From the NCBI GenBank assembly GCA_007120485.1, contig SKNP01000042.1, positions 1-7,774 on the forward strand: a stretch of 7,774 nt of DNA. Direction: 5' to 3'. The translations under genes were made by a program, and so were the position numbers. Positions 1-5,179 of the stretch are shown one piece after another (position 1 is the first letter of the stretch; the number at the start of each line of letters is the position of its first letter). Under the pieces are notes generated by a model. It worked only from the letters and a program-made list of their open reading frames with translations, ran no database searches and had not been told where the DNA came from. Source of the DNA: Nitriliruptoraceae bacterium (GTDB taxonomy: Bacteria > Actinomycetota > Nitriliruptoria > Nitriliruptorales > Nitriliruptoraceae).

Positions 1-455
1 ACGGTCGACAACGCGCTCGCGCGCCGTTCGTCGGTGGCCAGGTCGGTCGCGGCGTAGCGAGCCTGGAGGTTGGAAGCGGTCGCCCAGCCGAAGGCGAACG
101 CCGCCACGACGTGCAAGGGGAACGAGCCCACCACCGCCGCGAGGACGGCCAGCACGGCACCCAACGCTCCGACGAGGTAGCCGGTCACCAGCCCTGGCCG
201 GCGACCCGAGCCGACGGCGATCCGAGCGATGACCAGCGCCGCCGCGGCGGCGCCGATCGTGGTCGCGGTCGGGGGGACACCGGAGAGCGACGCGGTCCCG
301 GTGAGGTCGTAGGCCAGGAGGCTGACCACGGCGACACCGGCGCCCACGCCGACGCCACCCAGGACCTGGCTGGCCACCAGGACGCGCACCGACCGGCGTT
401 GGAGCGAGACCAGCCCATCGGCCGTGCGCGACGAACTGGCGGGATCGCGCTCCAT
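1..455 (-). CDS. MFS transporter, N-terminal part (runs off the left edge)
   Basis: The first 151 residues of a membrane protein are visible. A polar N-terminus (about residues 1-22) is followed by hydrophobic segments at roughly 23-49, 58-80, 91-110 and 112-130, which would be the first four helices of a 12-helix major facilitator. The basic loop between helices 2 and 3 (GSGRRP, residues 82-87) stands where MFS motif A lies, and the segment after helix 4 (ATDLATDERRASALS) is of the kind seen in actinobacterial MFS proteins. Such proteins exchange small solutes or drugs across the cytoplasmic membrane, but the substrate cannot be told. The ATG at 455-453 is the only start between the coding signal and an in-frame TAG upstream, and GGAAGG at 472-467 gives a Shine-Dalgarno site. 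Family assignment is from pattern recognition; the C-terminal two thirds lie outside the window. Confidence 0.82.
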   Translation of the reverse strand, partial: MERDPASSSRTADGLVSLQRRSVRVLVASQVLGGVGVGAGVAVVSLLAYDLTGTASLSGVPPTATTIGAAAAALVIARIAVGSGRRPGLVTGYLVGALGAVLAVLAAVVGSFPLHVVAAFAFGWATASNLQARYAATDLATDERRASALST

Positions 456-485
456 GCCGGTCGATGCCTTCCGAGGGGTCGCGGG

Positions 486-491
486 AGCCTA
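486..491 (-). promoter_or_regulatory. Possible -10 box of the MFS gene (TAGGCT)
   Basis: TAGGCT read on the minus strand fits the actinobacterial TANNNT -10 pattern. It would place the transcript start about 25 bases before the ATG, leaving room for the GGAAGG ribosome site. No convincing -35 box is visible. It overlaps the TAG that closes the frame of the neighbouring SnoaL-like remnant. Confidence 0.3.
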
Positions 492-492
492 G

Positions 493-523
493 CCGGGCCC
501 TCCGGGCGGCCTGCCGGGCCCGG
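493..523. repeat. GC-rich inverted repeat (8-bp arms)
   Basis: CCGGGCCC at 493-500 is the exact reverse complement of GGGCCCGG at 516-523. The 15-base loop contains a further GGC/GCC pairing (505-507 with 513-515). It lies between the divergent MFS start and the point where similarity of the SnoaL-like remnant begins. It could be a terminator-like hairpin without T-tract, or sequence at an old deletion junction. Confidence 0.5.
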
Positions 524-750
524 GGCGGTTCGCGGAGTTCGACGTCGAGTTCACCAGCTCCGGGGACCTGCTGATGCGGTTCGAGTGGCAGCAGGCGGAG
601 GACCAGGGCGGGCACGTCTCCCGCGAGCTGCACCTGCTGCGTCTCGATGACATCGGACGCATCAGCGAACAGACCCTGTTCTGTGCCGATGTCTGGGATC
701 CCGAGCTCCAGGCGCAGATGGCCGACGAGGCGCCGCTGATCCGATCGTGA
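493..750 (+). pseudogene. C-terminal remnant of a SnoaL/NTF2-like protein
   Basis: The frame is open from just after a TAG at 490-492 to a TGA at 748-750. From about 526 it reads like the second half of a SnoaL-like (nuclear transport factor 2 fold) protein: strand EFDVEFTSSGDLLMRFEW, then RELHLLRLDDIGRISEQT, then FCADVWDPE and a final EAPLIRS. I recognise these from actinobacterial NTF2-family proteins, which are usually about 120-150 residues and use the cone-shaped fold to bind small ligands. The N-terminal helices are missing, and there is no space for them because the MFS gene starts only about 70 bases away. No well-placed start exists: the first in-frame ATG is 574, inside the domain. 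I therefore call it a 5'-truncated remnant. A short expressed protein from ATG 574 or from CTG 511 is possible but unlikely. Confidence 0.5.
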
Positions 751-895
751 CCGCTGGATCGGCCATGGGGCCGGGGTCTCCAACTTCCAGGTCCAAGCTC
801 GAAGCGCTGCTGGCGCAGGCGACGATCGCGCCGAGGGTCGATCAGGGGTTGCGATCGGAGGCATCCACCGCGCAGCATGGTCGGATGGCTGCGGA

Positions 896-922
896 TGTCG
901 AATCCGGCGTCTGCCGTGCGTG
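896..922 (+). promoter_or_regulatory. Candidate ECF42-type promoter of the DGPF-sigma operon
   Basis: TGTCGA at 896-901 is followed after 17 bases by CGTG at 919-922. The published ECF42 motif, as I recall it, is TGTCGA at -35 and CG(A/T)C at -10, so the first box is exact and the second matches three of four. This is the only plus-strand TGTCGA in the window, and it lies 75 bases before the DGPF start. Transcription would begin near 928-930. Autoregulation by the downstream sigma factor is inferred from the family. Confidence 0.5.
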
Positions 923-932
923 GACATGGTGA

Positions 933-953
933 GGGCCGGCACGGGGCCGGCCC
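933..953 (+). promoter_or_regulatory. Stem-loop in the inferred 5' leader of the DGPF gene
   Basis: GGGCCGGC (933-940) pairs perfectly with GCCGGCCC (946-953) around the loop ACGGG. The hairpin lies between the candidate promoter and the GAGGAG ribosome site at 961-966. It ends seven bases before that site, so it would not mask it and may stabilise the 5' end. No T-tract follows, so a terminator is unlikely. Confidence 0.45.
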
Positions 954-975
954 CGACGCAGAGGAGAAGCACGTC

Positions 976-1332
976 ATGGCGCAGTACCTGATGTCGGTCT
1001 GGTACCCGGCCGGCGCCACGCAGCCCGACCCCGACGAGTTGGACCGCATCTCCCGTGACGTCCAGGCGGTCCACCGGCGTCTCGAGGAGGAGGGCGCCTG
1101 GGTGTTCGGGGCGGGGGTGCACGGCCCCGACTCGGCGACGGTCGTGCAGACCCAGGGCGGCAGGGCCGTGACCACCGATGGGCCGTTCGCGGAGACCAAG
1201 GAGGTCCTGGGCGGCTTCAGCGTCATCGAGGTCGCGGACCTCGACGCCGCGCTCAGCTGGGCTGAGCGGATGTCGGAGGCCACCACCTGCCCCATCGAGG
1301 TGCGACCGCTCCACGGAGCGTCCGACGGATGA
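976..1332 (+). CDS. DGPF / YCII-related domain protein
   Basis: A 118-residue protein of the YCII-related (DGPF) family. The hallmark TTDGPFAETKE is at residues 66-76, followed by the typical GGF.VIEV..LDAALSWAERM stretch (79-99) and a C-terminal IEVRPL. The N-terminal MAQYLMSVWYP is also usual. The fold is a ferredoxin-like dimer; the reaction, if any, is unknown for the family. ATG 976 is chosen because GAGGAG at 961-966 stands nine bases before it and family similarity begins there; an in-frame start further upstream at 877 would add 33 non-conserved residues. The last codon overlaps the sigma factor start as ATGA (1329-1332), so the two are translationally coupled. DGPF proteins are the usual genomic partners and regulatory targets of ECF42 sigma factors, and this pair fits that pattern exactly. 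Confidence 0.95.
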   Translation: MAQYLMSVWYPAGATQPDPDELDRISRDVQAVHRRLEEEGAWVFGAGVHGPDSATVVQTQGGRAVTTDGPFAETKEVLGGFSVIEVADLDAALSWAERMSEATTCPIEVRPLHGASDG

Positions 1333-2618
1333 GCGATCCGCACGGCGAGGGCGCGGCGGGTGCGCACGGCCCCTCGCCGGTGGCCGCGGACGTCGTCGCC
1401 CGGACCTTCCGGCGTGAGTACGGCCGCGTGGTCGCCGCCCTGACCCGCGTCTTCGGTGACATCGACCTCGCCGAGGACGCGGTCCAGGAGGCGTTCGCGG
1501 TCGCGAGCCGCACGTGGCCGGAGCGGGGCATCCCGCCCAACCCGGGTGGGTGGATCACGACCACGGCGCGCCGGCGGGGGATCGACCGGCTGCGCCGAGA
1601 GGCGCGCCGCGATGACCGCCACGACGAGGCGGCACGGCTGGATCAGGCGGGGCACGAGGTGGCTGACGAGGCAGGTGAGGGCTTCATGCACGACGACCGG
1701 CTGCGGCTGATCTTCACCTGCTGCCACCCCGCCTTGACGACCCAAGCGCAGATCGCGTTGACGCTGCGGCTGATGGGTGGGCTGGACACCGGCGAGATCG
1801 CCCGGGCGTTCCTGGTCCCCGAGTCGACGCTCGCGCAGCGGGTCGTGCGTGCCAAGCGCAAGATCCGCGACGCCAACATCCCCTACCGGGTGCCGGACGC
1901 CGCTGAGCTACCCGATCGGCTGCGCGGCGTGCTGGCCGTCGTCTACCTGATCTTCAACGAGGGCCACACCGCCACCAGTGGGGATGCCCTCGGCCGTGGG
2001 GATCTCAGCGAGGAGGCGATCCGCCTGGGACGGTTGCTCGCCGCGCTGATGCCCGACGAGCCCGAGGTGCTCGGTCTCCTCGCCCTGATGCTGCTGACCG
2101 CCGCACGGCAGCCCGCGCGGCGGGCGAGGGACGGGTCGCCGGTGCTGCTCGCCGACCAGGACCGCACCCGCTGGGACCCGGAGCTGATGGACGAAGGACG
2201 GACGCTGGTCCGTGCCTGCCTGCGGCGGGACCGTCCCGGCCCGTACCAGGTGCAGGCCGCCATCGCTGCCGTGCACAGCGATGCTGCCACCGCCGTCGAT
2301 ACCGACTGGCGCCAGATCCTGGCGCTCTACGACCAGCTGCTGGCGCTCAGCCCGACCCCGGTCGTCGCGTTGAACCGGGCGGTTGCGCTCGCTGAGGTCG
2401 ACGGGCCGGCGTCGGCGCTCGAGGTCGTCGAGGGGCTCGACCTCGTCGATTACTACCCGTGGCACGCCACCCGCGCCGACCTACTGCGGCGGCTGGGTCG
2501 GTGGCGCGAGTCGGCCGATGCGTACGCGAACGCTGCCAGCCTCACCGACAACACGACGGAGCGCAGCCTCCTCGAACGTCGCCGCGCCGAGGTGGTGGGG
2601 CACGACGTCGACGGGTGA
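1329..2618 (+). CDS. ECF42-type RNA polymerase sigma factor with C-terminal TPR-like domain
   Basis: A 429-residue ECF sigma factor, about twice the usual ECF length because of a C-terminal extension. Region sigma2 is at about residues 22-93 (DIDLAEDAVQEAF, then NPGGWITTTARRRGIDRLRR). The linker leads to RLRLIFTCCHPAL (124-136), which is distinctive for this group, and sigma4 with its helix-turn-helix runs to about 180 (TGEIARAFLVPESTLAQRVVRAKRKIR). After VYLIFNEGH (205-213) the remainder is helical, with PVVALNRAVALAEVDGP (344-360) and LLRRLGRWRESADAY (385-399), the TPR-like part seen in ECF42. Family knowledge says this extension is needed for activity and that no separate anti-sigma factor is encoded nearby; none is seen here. 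The start is fixed by ATGA overlap with the DGPF gene. It probably directs RNA polymerase to its own operon promoter and to other DGPF genes; the signal is not known. Confidence 0.96.
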   Translation: MSDPHGEGAAGAHGPSPVAADVVARTFRREYGRVVAALTRVFGDIDLAEDAVQEAFAVASRTWPERGIPPNPGGWITTTARRRGIDRLRREARRDDRHDEAARLDQAGHEVADEAGEGFMHDDRLRLIFTCCHPALTTQAQIALTLRLMGGLDTGEIARAFLVPESTLAQRVVRAKRKIRDANIPYRVPDAAELPDRLRGVLAVVYLIFNEGHTATSGDALGRGDLSEEAIRLGRLLAALMPDEPEVLGLLALMLLTAARQPARRARDGSPVLLADQDRTRWDPELMDEGRTLVRACLRRDRPGPYQVQAAIAAVHSDAATAVDTDWRQILALYDQLLALSPTPVVALNRAVALAEVDGPASALEVVEGLDLVDYYPWHATRADLLRRLGRWRESADAYANAASLTDNTTERSLLERRRAEVVGHDVDG

Positions 2619-2640
2619 CCGACCGAGAGCACGAGGCATC

Positions 2641-2655
2641 GCGCCGGGCCGGCGC
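2641..2655. terminator. GC palindrome between convergent genes, possible terminator
   Basis: GCGCCG (2641-2646) pairs with CGGCGC (2650-2655) around GGC. It sits between the sigma factor stop (2618) and the VOC stop (2657-2655), which it touches. A convergent site suits a bidirectional terminator, but there is no T-tract on either side and the stem is only six pairs, so this is weak. Confidence 0.35.
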
Positions 2656-3083
2656 TACTCGTCGGGGAGCTGGACACGACCGTCCGGCAGCAGCGTGAAG
2701 CCCGGGTTGTGTGCGATCTCCCACAGGTGACCGTCGAGATCCGCGACGTAGCCCGAGTACCCACCCCAGTCGGCTCGTTCGGCGGCCTTGGTGATGGTGC
2801 CGCCGGCGTCAGCAGCGGTCGCGAGCGCCTCGTCGACCGCCGCCTCGCTCGCGACGTTCATGGCCAGCGCGAACGAGGCGCCATCGCCCGCGGCCGGGGG
2901 GAGGTGCGCCTCCGCCGCCAGATCCTCGCGACCGAACAGGCTCAGGACGGTCGTGCCGCCACGCAGGAACGTGACCACGCCCTCGACGGACGCCGACGAC
3001 CGGTGCCACCCCATCGCCTCGTAGAAGCGCGTCGCGCGCTCGAGGTCGGCCACGCCGAGCGTGATGAGACTGACGTACGCCAC
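2655..3083 (-). CDS. VOC family (glyoxalase / bleomycin-resistance fold) protein
   Basis: A 142-residue protein of the vicinal oxygen chelate superfamily with two beta-alpha-beta-beta-beta halves. The first half starts SLITLGVADLERATRFYEAMGW (residues 5-26). The second closes with WGGYSGYVADLDGHLWEIAHNP (106-127), a very typical ending for small stand-alone VOC proteins. Glu122 in HLWEIAHN is in the usual metal-ligand position, but the first strand has no His where glyoxalase I carries one, so metal binding and glyoxalase activity are doubtful. The likely role is binding or modifying a small toxic compound in the cytosol. The start is GTG at 3083-3081 with GAAGG at 3097-3093, nine bases upstream. 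It converges on the sigma factor gene (37 bases apart) and is divergent from the GNAT gene. Confidence 0.92.
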   Translation of the reverse strand: MAYVSLITLGVADLERATRFYEAMGWHRSSASVEGVVTFLRGGTTVLSLFGREDLAAEAHLPPAAGDGASFALAMNVASEAAVDEALATAADAGGTITKAAERADWGGYSGYVADLDGHLWEIAHNPGFTLLPDGRVQLPDE

Positions 3084-3122
3084 CGTGCCCCGCCTTCGAG
3101 GTGGACCGAAGCCGCTCGCGGC

Positions 3123-3128
3123 ACCCTA
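3123..3128 (-). promoter_or_regulatory. Possible -10 box of the VOC gene (TAGGGT)
   Basis: TAGGGT on the minus strand, in the context GGCTAGGGT, closely resembles the GGCTAGGCT before the MFS gene. It would give a leader of about 33 bases that includes the GAAGG ribosome site. There is no clear -35. The rest of the 157-base divergent region to the GNAT start holds a short GCCGC-TC-GCGGC palindrome (3111-3122) and nothing else I can support. Confidence 0.3.
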
Positions 3129-3240
3129 GCCAGGGGTGGACCTCGGGCAGCGGCACCGCCATGATGGCGTCCGACGACCGCAGCGCCGCCGCGTCCCAGC
3201 GGCGAGCGGACCCGGCACGGGTCGTCGAACGGGGGACGCG

Positions 3241-3846
3241 ATGACCGTCGAGGTGGCAACGGCGACAGCGGACCGCTTCGATGACGTCGCTGTCATGCTG
3301 GGCCCGAAGCGGCCCGATGCGACCGTGTGCTGGTGTCTGAGCCATCGGGTGGACGCCAGGACCAACCGGGAGCTCATCGGTCCGGCGCGAGGGGAGTACG
3401 TCCGGTCGCTGTGCGGCCGCGACCAGGGGCCCGGTGTGCTGGCCTACGAGGATGGCGAGGTGGCCGGCTGGGCCGCCGTGGCGCCCCGCTCGGAGCTGCC
3501 GTTCGCCCGCTCGCGGAAGATCCCCCACGTCGACGACCTGCCGGTCTGGTCGGTGTGGTGCATCCGGGTCCGTCCCGGGTTCCGTCGTCGTGGGATCTCG
3601 CACGAGTTGCTGTCCGGTGCGGTGACGTACGCACGCTCCCAAAGCGCTCCAGCGGTCGAGGGCTACCCCGTGGACAACCAGGGGGCGAAGGTCGACCCCA
3701 CGCTGGCGTACGTCGGGACGCGTGGGCTGTTCGAGCAGGCGGGCTTCACCAGAGCCGCCGACACGCGGTCGGTGTCCGGCGGCTTCCCCCGCGTGCTCAT
3801 GCGCTTGCCGCTGGATCCCGCCGGATCGTCGCCGTCCGGCGCGTGA
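3241..3846 (+). CDS. GNAT family N-acetyltransferase
   Basis: A 201-residue Gcn5-related acetyltransferase, which would move an acetyl group from acetyl-CoA to an amine. The central strand LAYEDGEVAGWAAVAPR (residues 67-83) is followed by VWSVWCIRVRPGFRRRGISHELL (102-124). This holds the acetyl-CoA motif A, with R115-x-x-G118-x-S120 in place of the usual Q/RxxGxG/A. Later GLFEQAGFTRAADT (162-175) is the typical motif B region. Near the N-terminus CWCL (30-33) with two cysteines is a feature of one actinobacterial subgroup. The substrate is unknown. ATG 3241 is preferred over an in-frame upstream ATG at 3136 because the extra 35 residues are low-complexity and Arg-rich; GGGGGA at 3231-3236 is a close-set ribosome site. 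Its stop overlaps a GTG (GTGA, 3843-3846), suggesting coupling to the next gene. Confidence 0.9.
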   Translation: MTVEVATATADRFDDVAVMLGPKRPDATVCWCLSHRVDARTNRELIGPARGEYVRSLCGRDQGPGVLAYEDGEVAGWAAVAPRSELPFARSRKIPHVDDLPVWSVWCIRVRPGFRRRGISHELLSGAVTYARSQSAPAVEGYPVDNQGAKVDPTLAYVGTRGLFEQAGFTRAADTRSVSGGFPRVLMRLPLDPAGSSPSGA

Positions 3847-4131
3847 ACCAGGGGTTGGCTGGTGCGCCCGTCGCCGGCTCGTGGGGCGAGGGGGCGCTCG
3901 CCGACCCCGCGCGGGCGTACGCCGTCGCGCTCGCCAAGACGAGCGATCTGGACACGATGCTGACGCTGCGGACCATGCTCGACGGGGTCTTCGAGGAGCT
4001 GCGGGTGCACCGCAGCTACGCCGAGCGGTGGGGAGCGGACCTCGACGCTGCGCGAACGTGGGTTCTTCGACCAGGCCCTGACGGGCGGTACGGGCGGTAC
4101 GGGCGGTATGGAGACGGGTCGCTCCGGCTGA
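3843..4131 (+). CDS. Unrecognised short protein, apparent frameshift near 4047
   Basis: A GTG at 3843 overlaps the GNAT stop. The first 68 codons (to 4046) have about 94% G/C in third positions and encode a helical, charged stretch including TSDLDTMLTLRTMLDGVFEELRVH and RSYAERWGADLD. After 4047 the same frame loses this bias (GCT, CGA, GTT, CTT, CGA, CCA, CCT), while the +1 frame gains it (CTG CGC GAA CGT GGG TTC TTC GAC CAG GCC CTG) and stops at TGA 4129-4131. Read across the switch the product is about 95 residues, ending in a Thr-Gly-Gly repeat. Without a switch the frame stays open to 4265 and would overlap the hydrolase start by 47 bases. I do not recognise the protein. It may be a broken gene, a sequence error or, less likely, a recoded one. 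Confidence 0.4.
4081..4107 (+). repeat. Three tandem copies of a 9-bp unit
   Basis: ACGGGCGGT occurs three times head to tail, without change. The period is a multiple of three, so it gives a tripeptide repeat in any frame: Thr-Gly-Gly in the frame favoured by codon bias, Gly-Arg-Tyr in the other. It lies near the end of the unrecognised short gene. Confidence 0.85.
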
Positions 4132-4156
4132 CCTCGCCGCTACATGCTTGGCTGAC

Positions 4157-4196
4157 GTCGACGGGCGGGCTCCGTGTGCCCACCCGTGCGGTCGAC
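4157..4196. repeat. Imperfect inverted repeat flanked by two GTCGAC sites before the hydrolase gene
   Basis: GGGCGGGC (4163-4170) pairs with GCCCACCC (4178-4185), one C-A mismatch, around a 7-base loop. Self-complementary GTCGAC lies just outside on each side (4157-4162 and 4191-4196). It ends ten bases before the hydrolase ribosome site. It could be an operator or a weak terminator of the preceding gene; there is no T-tract. Confidence 0.45.
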
Positions 4197-4218
4197 GAAC
4201 CTGAACAGGGGCCGATCC

Positions 4219-5043
4219 ATGTCGGACTGGGAACTGCGGCGGAGCTTCGCGAGCGAGCAGGGTGAGCTCCGCTGGGACGTGCTCGGCGATGGACCACCGG
4301 TCGTGCTGGTGCACGGCACCCCGTTCTCGTCCTACGTCTGGGCCGAGATCGCGCGGGGCCTCGCGGCGCGGCACACCGTGTACGTCTGGGACCTCGCCGG
4401 CTACGGCCGCAGCGAGATGAGGGACGGACAGCACGTCTCCCTGGCGGCGCAGGCACGGACCTTCGCGGCGCTGCTGGACCACTGGGGCCTGGTCGCGCCG
4501 GCGGTGGTCGGCCACGACTTCGGGGGCGCCATCGCCCTGCGAGCGCACCTGCTCGAGGGCGTGGCCTACGACCGACTCGCCCTGGTCGACGCCGTCTCGG
4601 TGGCGCCGTGGGGCACCGGGTTCTTCCAGCTGGCGCGGGAGCACGCGGACGTCCTGCAGCGCCTCCCGGACCCCCTCCACGACGCCATGGTCCGTGGCTA
4701 CGTGTCGTGGCCGGTGAACCACCACCTCGACGGCCGGGTGGTCGACCGGCTCGCTGCGCCCTGGACCGGATCGGTCGGACGCGCCGCGCTGTACCGGCAG
4801 ATCGTGCAGAACGACGCATCGATGACCGACCAGGTCCAGCCCCGCTACGGCGAACTGGACCTACCGGTGCTGATCGTCTGGGGCGAGGATGACGCCTGGC
4901 TCCCGCTGGCGCAGGCGTACGAACTGCACGCGCTGATCCCCGGCAGCCGGTTGGTCACGGTCCCGCACGCCAACCACCTGATCCAGTTCGACGCGCCGGC
5001 GCGGTTGACCGTCGAACTGGCGGACTTCCTCGCCGAGGGTTGA
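4219..5043 (+). CDS. Alpha/beta hydrolase with Asp nucleophile (haloalkane dehalogenase / epoxide hydrolase type)
   Basis: A 274-residue cytosolic alpha/beta-hydrolase with no signal peptide. The oxyanion motif HGTP is at 32-35, and the nucleophile elbow is GHDFGG with Asp100. The acid is probably Asp225 in WGEDDAWLP, and the base His253 is in PHANHLIQFDAP (249-260). Asp rather than Ser at the elbow places it with haloalkane dehalogenases, fluoroacetate dehalogenases and epoxide hydrolases, which act through an alkyl-enzyme ester. The cap lies at about 125-200. I cannot choose among substrates: the Phe after Asp100 differs from the Trp of classical haloalkane dehalogenases. ATG 4219 is chosen because AGGGG at 4207-4211 precedes it by seven bases and the family start fits; an in-frame GTG at 4174 lies inside an inverted repeat. 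Confidence 0.93.
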   Translation: MSDWELRRSFASEQGELRWDVLGDGPPVVLVHGTPFSSYVWAEIARGLAARHTVYVWDLAGYGRSEMRDGQHVSLAAQARTFAALLDHWGLVAPAVVGHDFGGAIALRAHLLEGVAYDRLALVDAVSVAPWGTGFFQLAREHADVLQRLPDPLHDAMVRGYVSWPVNHHLDGRVVDRLAAPWTGSVGRAALYRQIVQNDASMTDQVQPRYGELDLPVLIVWGEDDAWLPLAQAYELHALIPGSRLVTVPHANHLIQFDAPARLTVELADFLAEG

Positions 5044-5061
5044 TCGACACCGCGGCGCATC

Positions 5062-5176
5062 GCCGACGTGGCGTGGCCGACGTGGCGTCGCGCAACGCCC
5101 CCAGCCGTGGCCGACGTGGTCTCGCGGCACGTCCCCAGGCGCGGCCGACGTGGCGTCGCGCCCCGTCCCCAGCCGC
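5062..5176. repeat. 34-bp tandem repeat array (3 units plus a 13-bp partial)
   Basis: Three adjoining 34-bp units occupy 5075-5108, 5109-5142 and 5143-5176, each beginning GGCCGACGTGG and ending in CCCCAG(C/G)CG(T/C) . A 13-bp partial copy (GCCGACGTGGCGT, 5062-5074) directly precedes them. Units 1 and 3 contain CGACG-TGG-CGTCG, a five-pair hairpin; unit 2 carries TCTCG in its second arm and loses it. The array fills most of the 136 bases between the convergent hydrolase and AraC-type genes and ends three bases from the latter's stop. It shows no coding signal of its own. It may act as a terminator or be a plain minisatellite. Confidence 0.9.
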
Positions 5177-5179
5177 GGA

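Noticed and set aside
19..30. GCGCGCCGTTCG, a 12-base match to the junction of the 19-bp repeat units
   Set aside because: It lies inside the MFS coding frame (Glu-Arg-Arg-Ala region) and is explained by codon use; a single short GC-rich match is not significant.
747..932. GTG-started 61-residue frame overlapping the SnoaL-like stop (GTGA)
   Set aside because: Mixed third-position composition, no recognisable domain, and it covers the candidate ECF42 promoter.
489..1745. Long minus-strand open frame opposite the DGPF and sigma factor genes
   Set aside because: Both genes on the plus strand have clear families; long antisense frames are expected at this GC content.
3161..3244. 27-residue frame whose stop overlaps the GNAT ATG (ATGA)
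   Set aside because: No ribosome site and Arg/Ala-rich low-complexity content; the overlap alone is weak evidence.
2809..4725. Long minus-strand open frame of more than 600 residues across VOC, GNAT and hydrolase genes
   Set aside because: It is antisense to, or in another frame of, three recognised genes and reads as Arg/Pro/Gly-rich low-complexity sequence.
5044..5049. Minus-strand TGTCGA as a second ECF42 -35 box
   Set aside because: No CG(A/T)C-like box at 16-17 bases and it would point into the hydrolase gene antisense. The minus-strand copies at 5-10 and 7580-7585 are equally without support.
5062..5176. 34-bp repeats considered as a CRISPR array
   Set aside because: Units abut without unique spacers and no cas gene is present.
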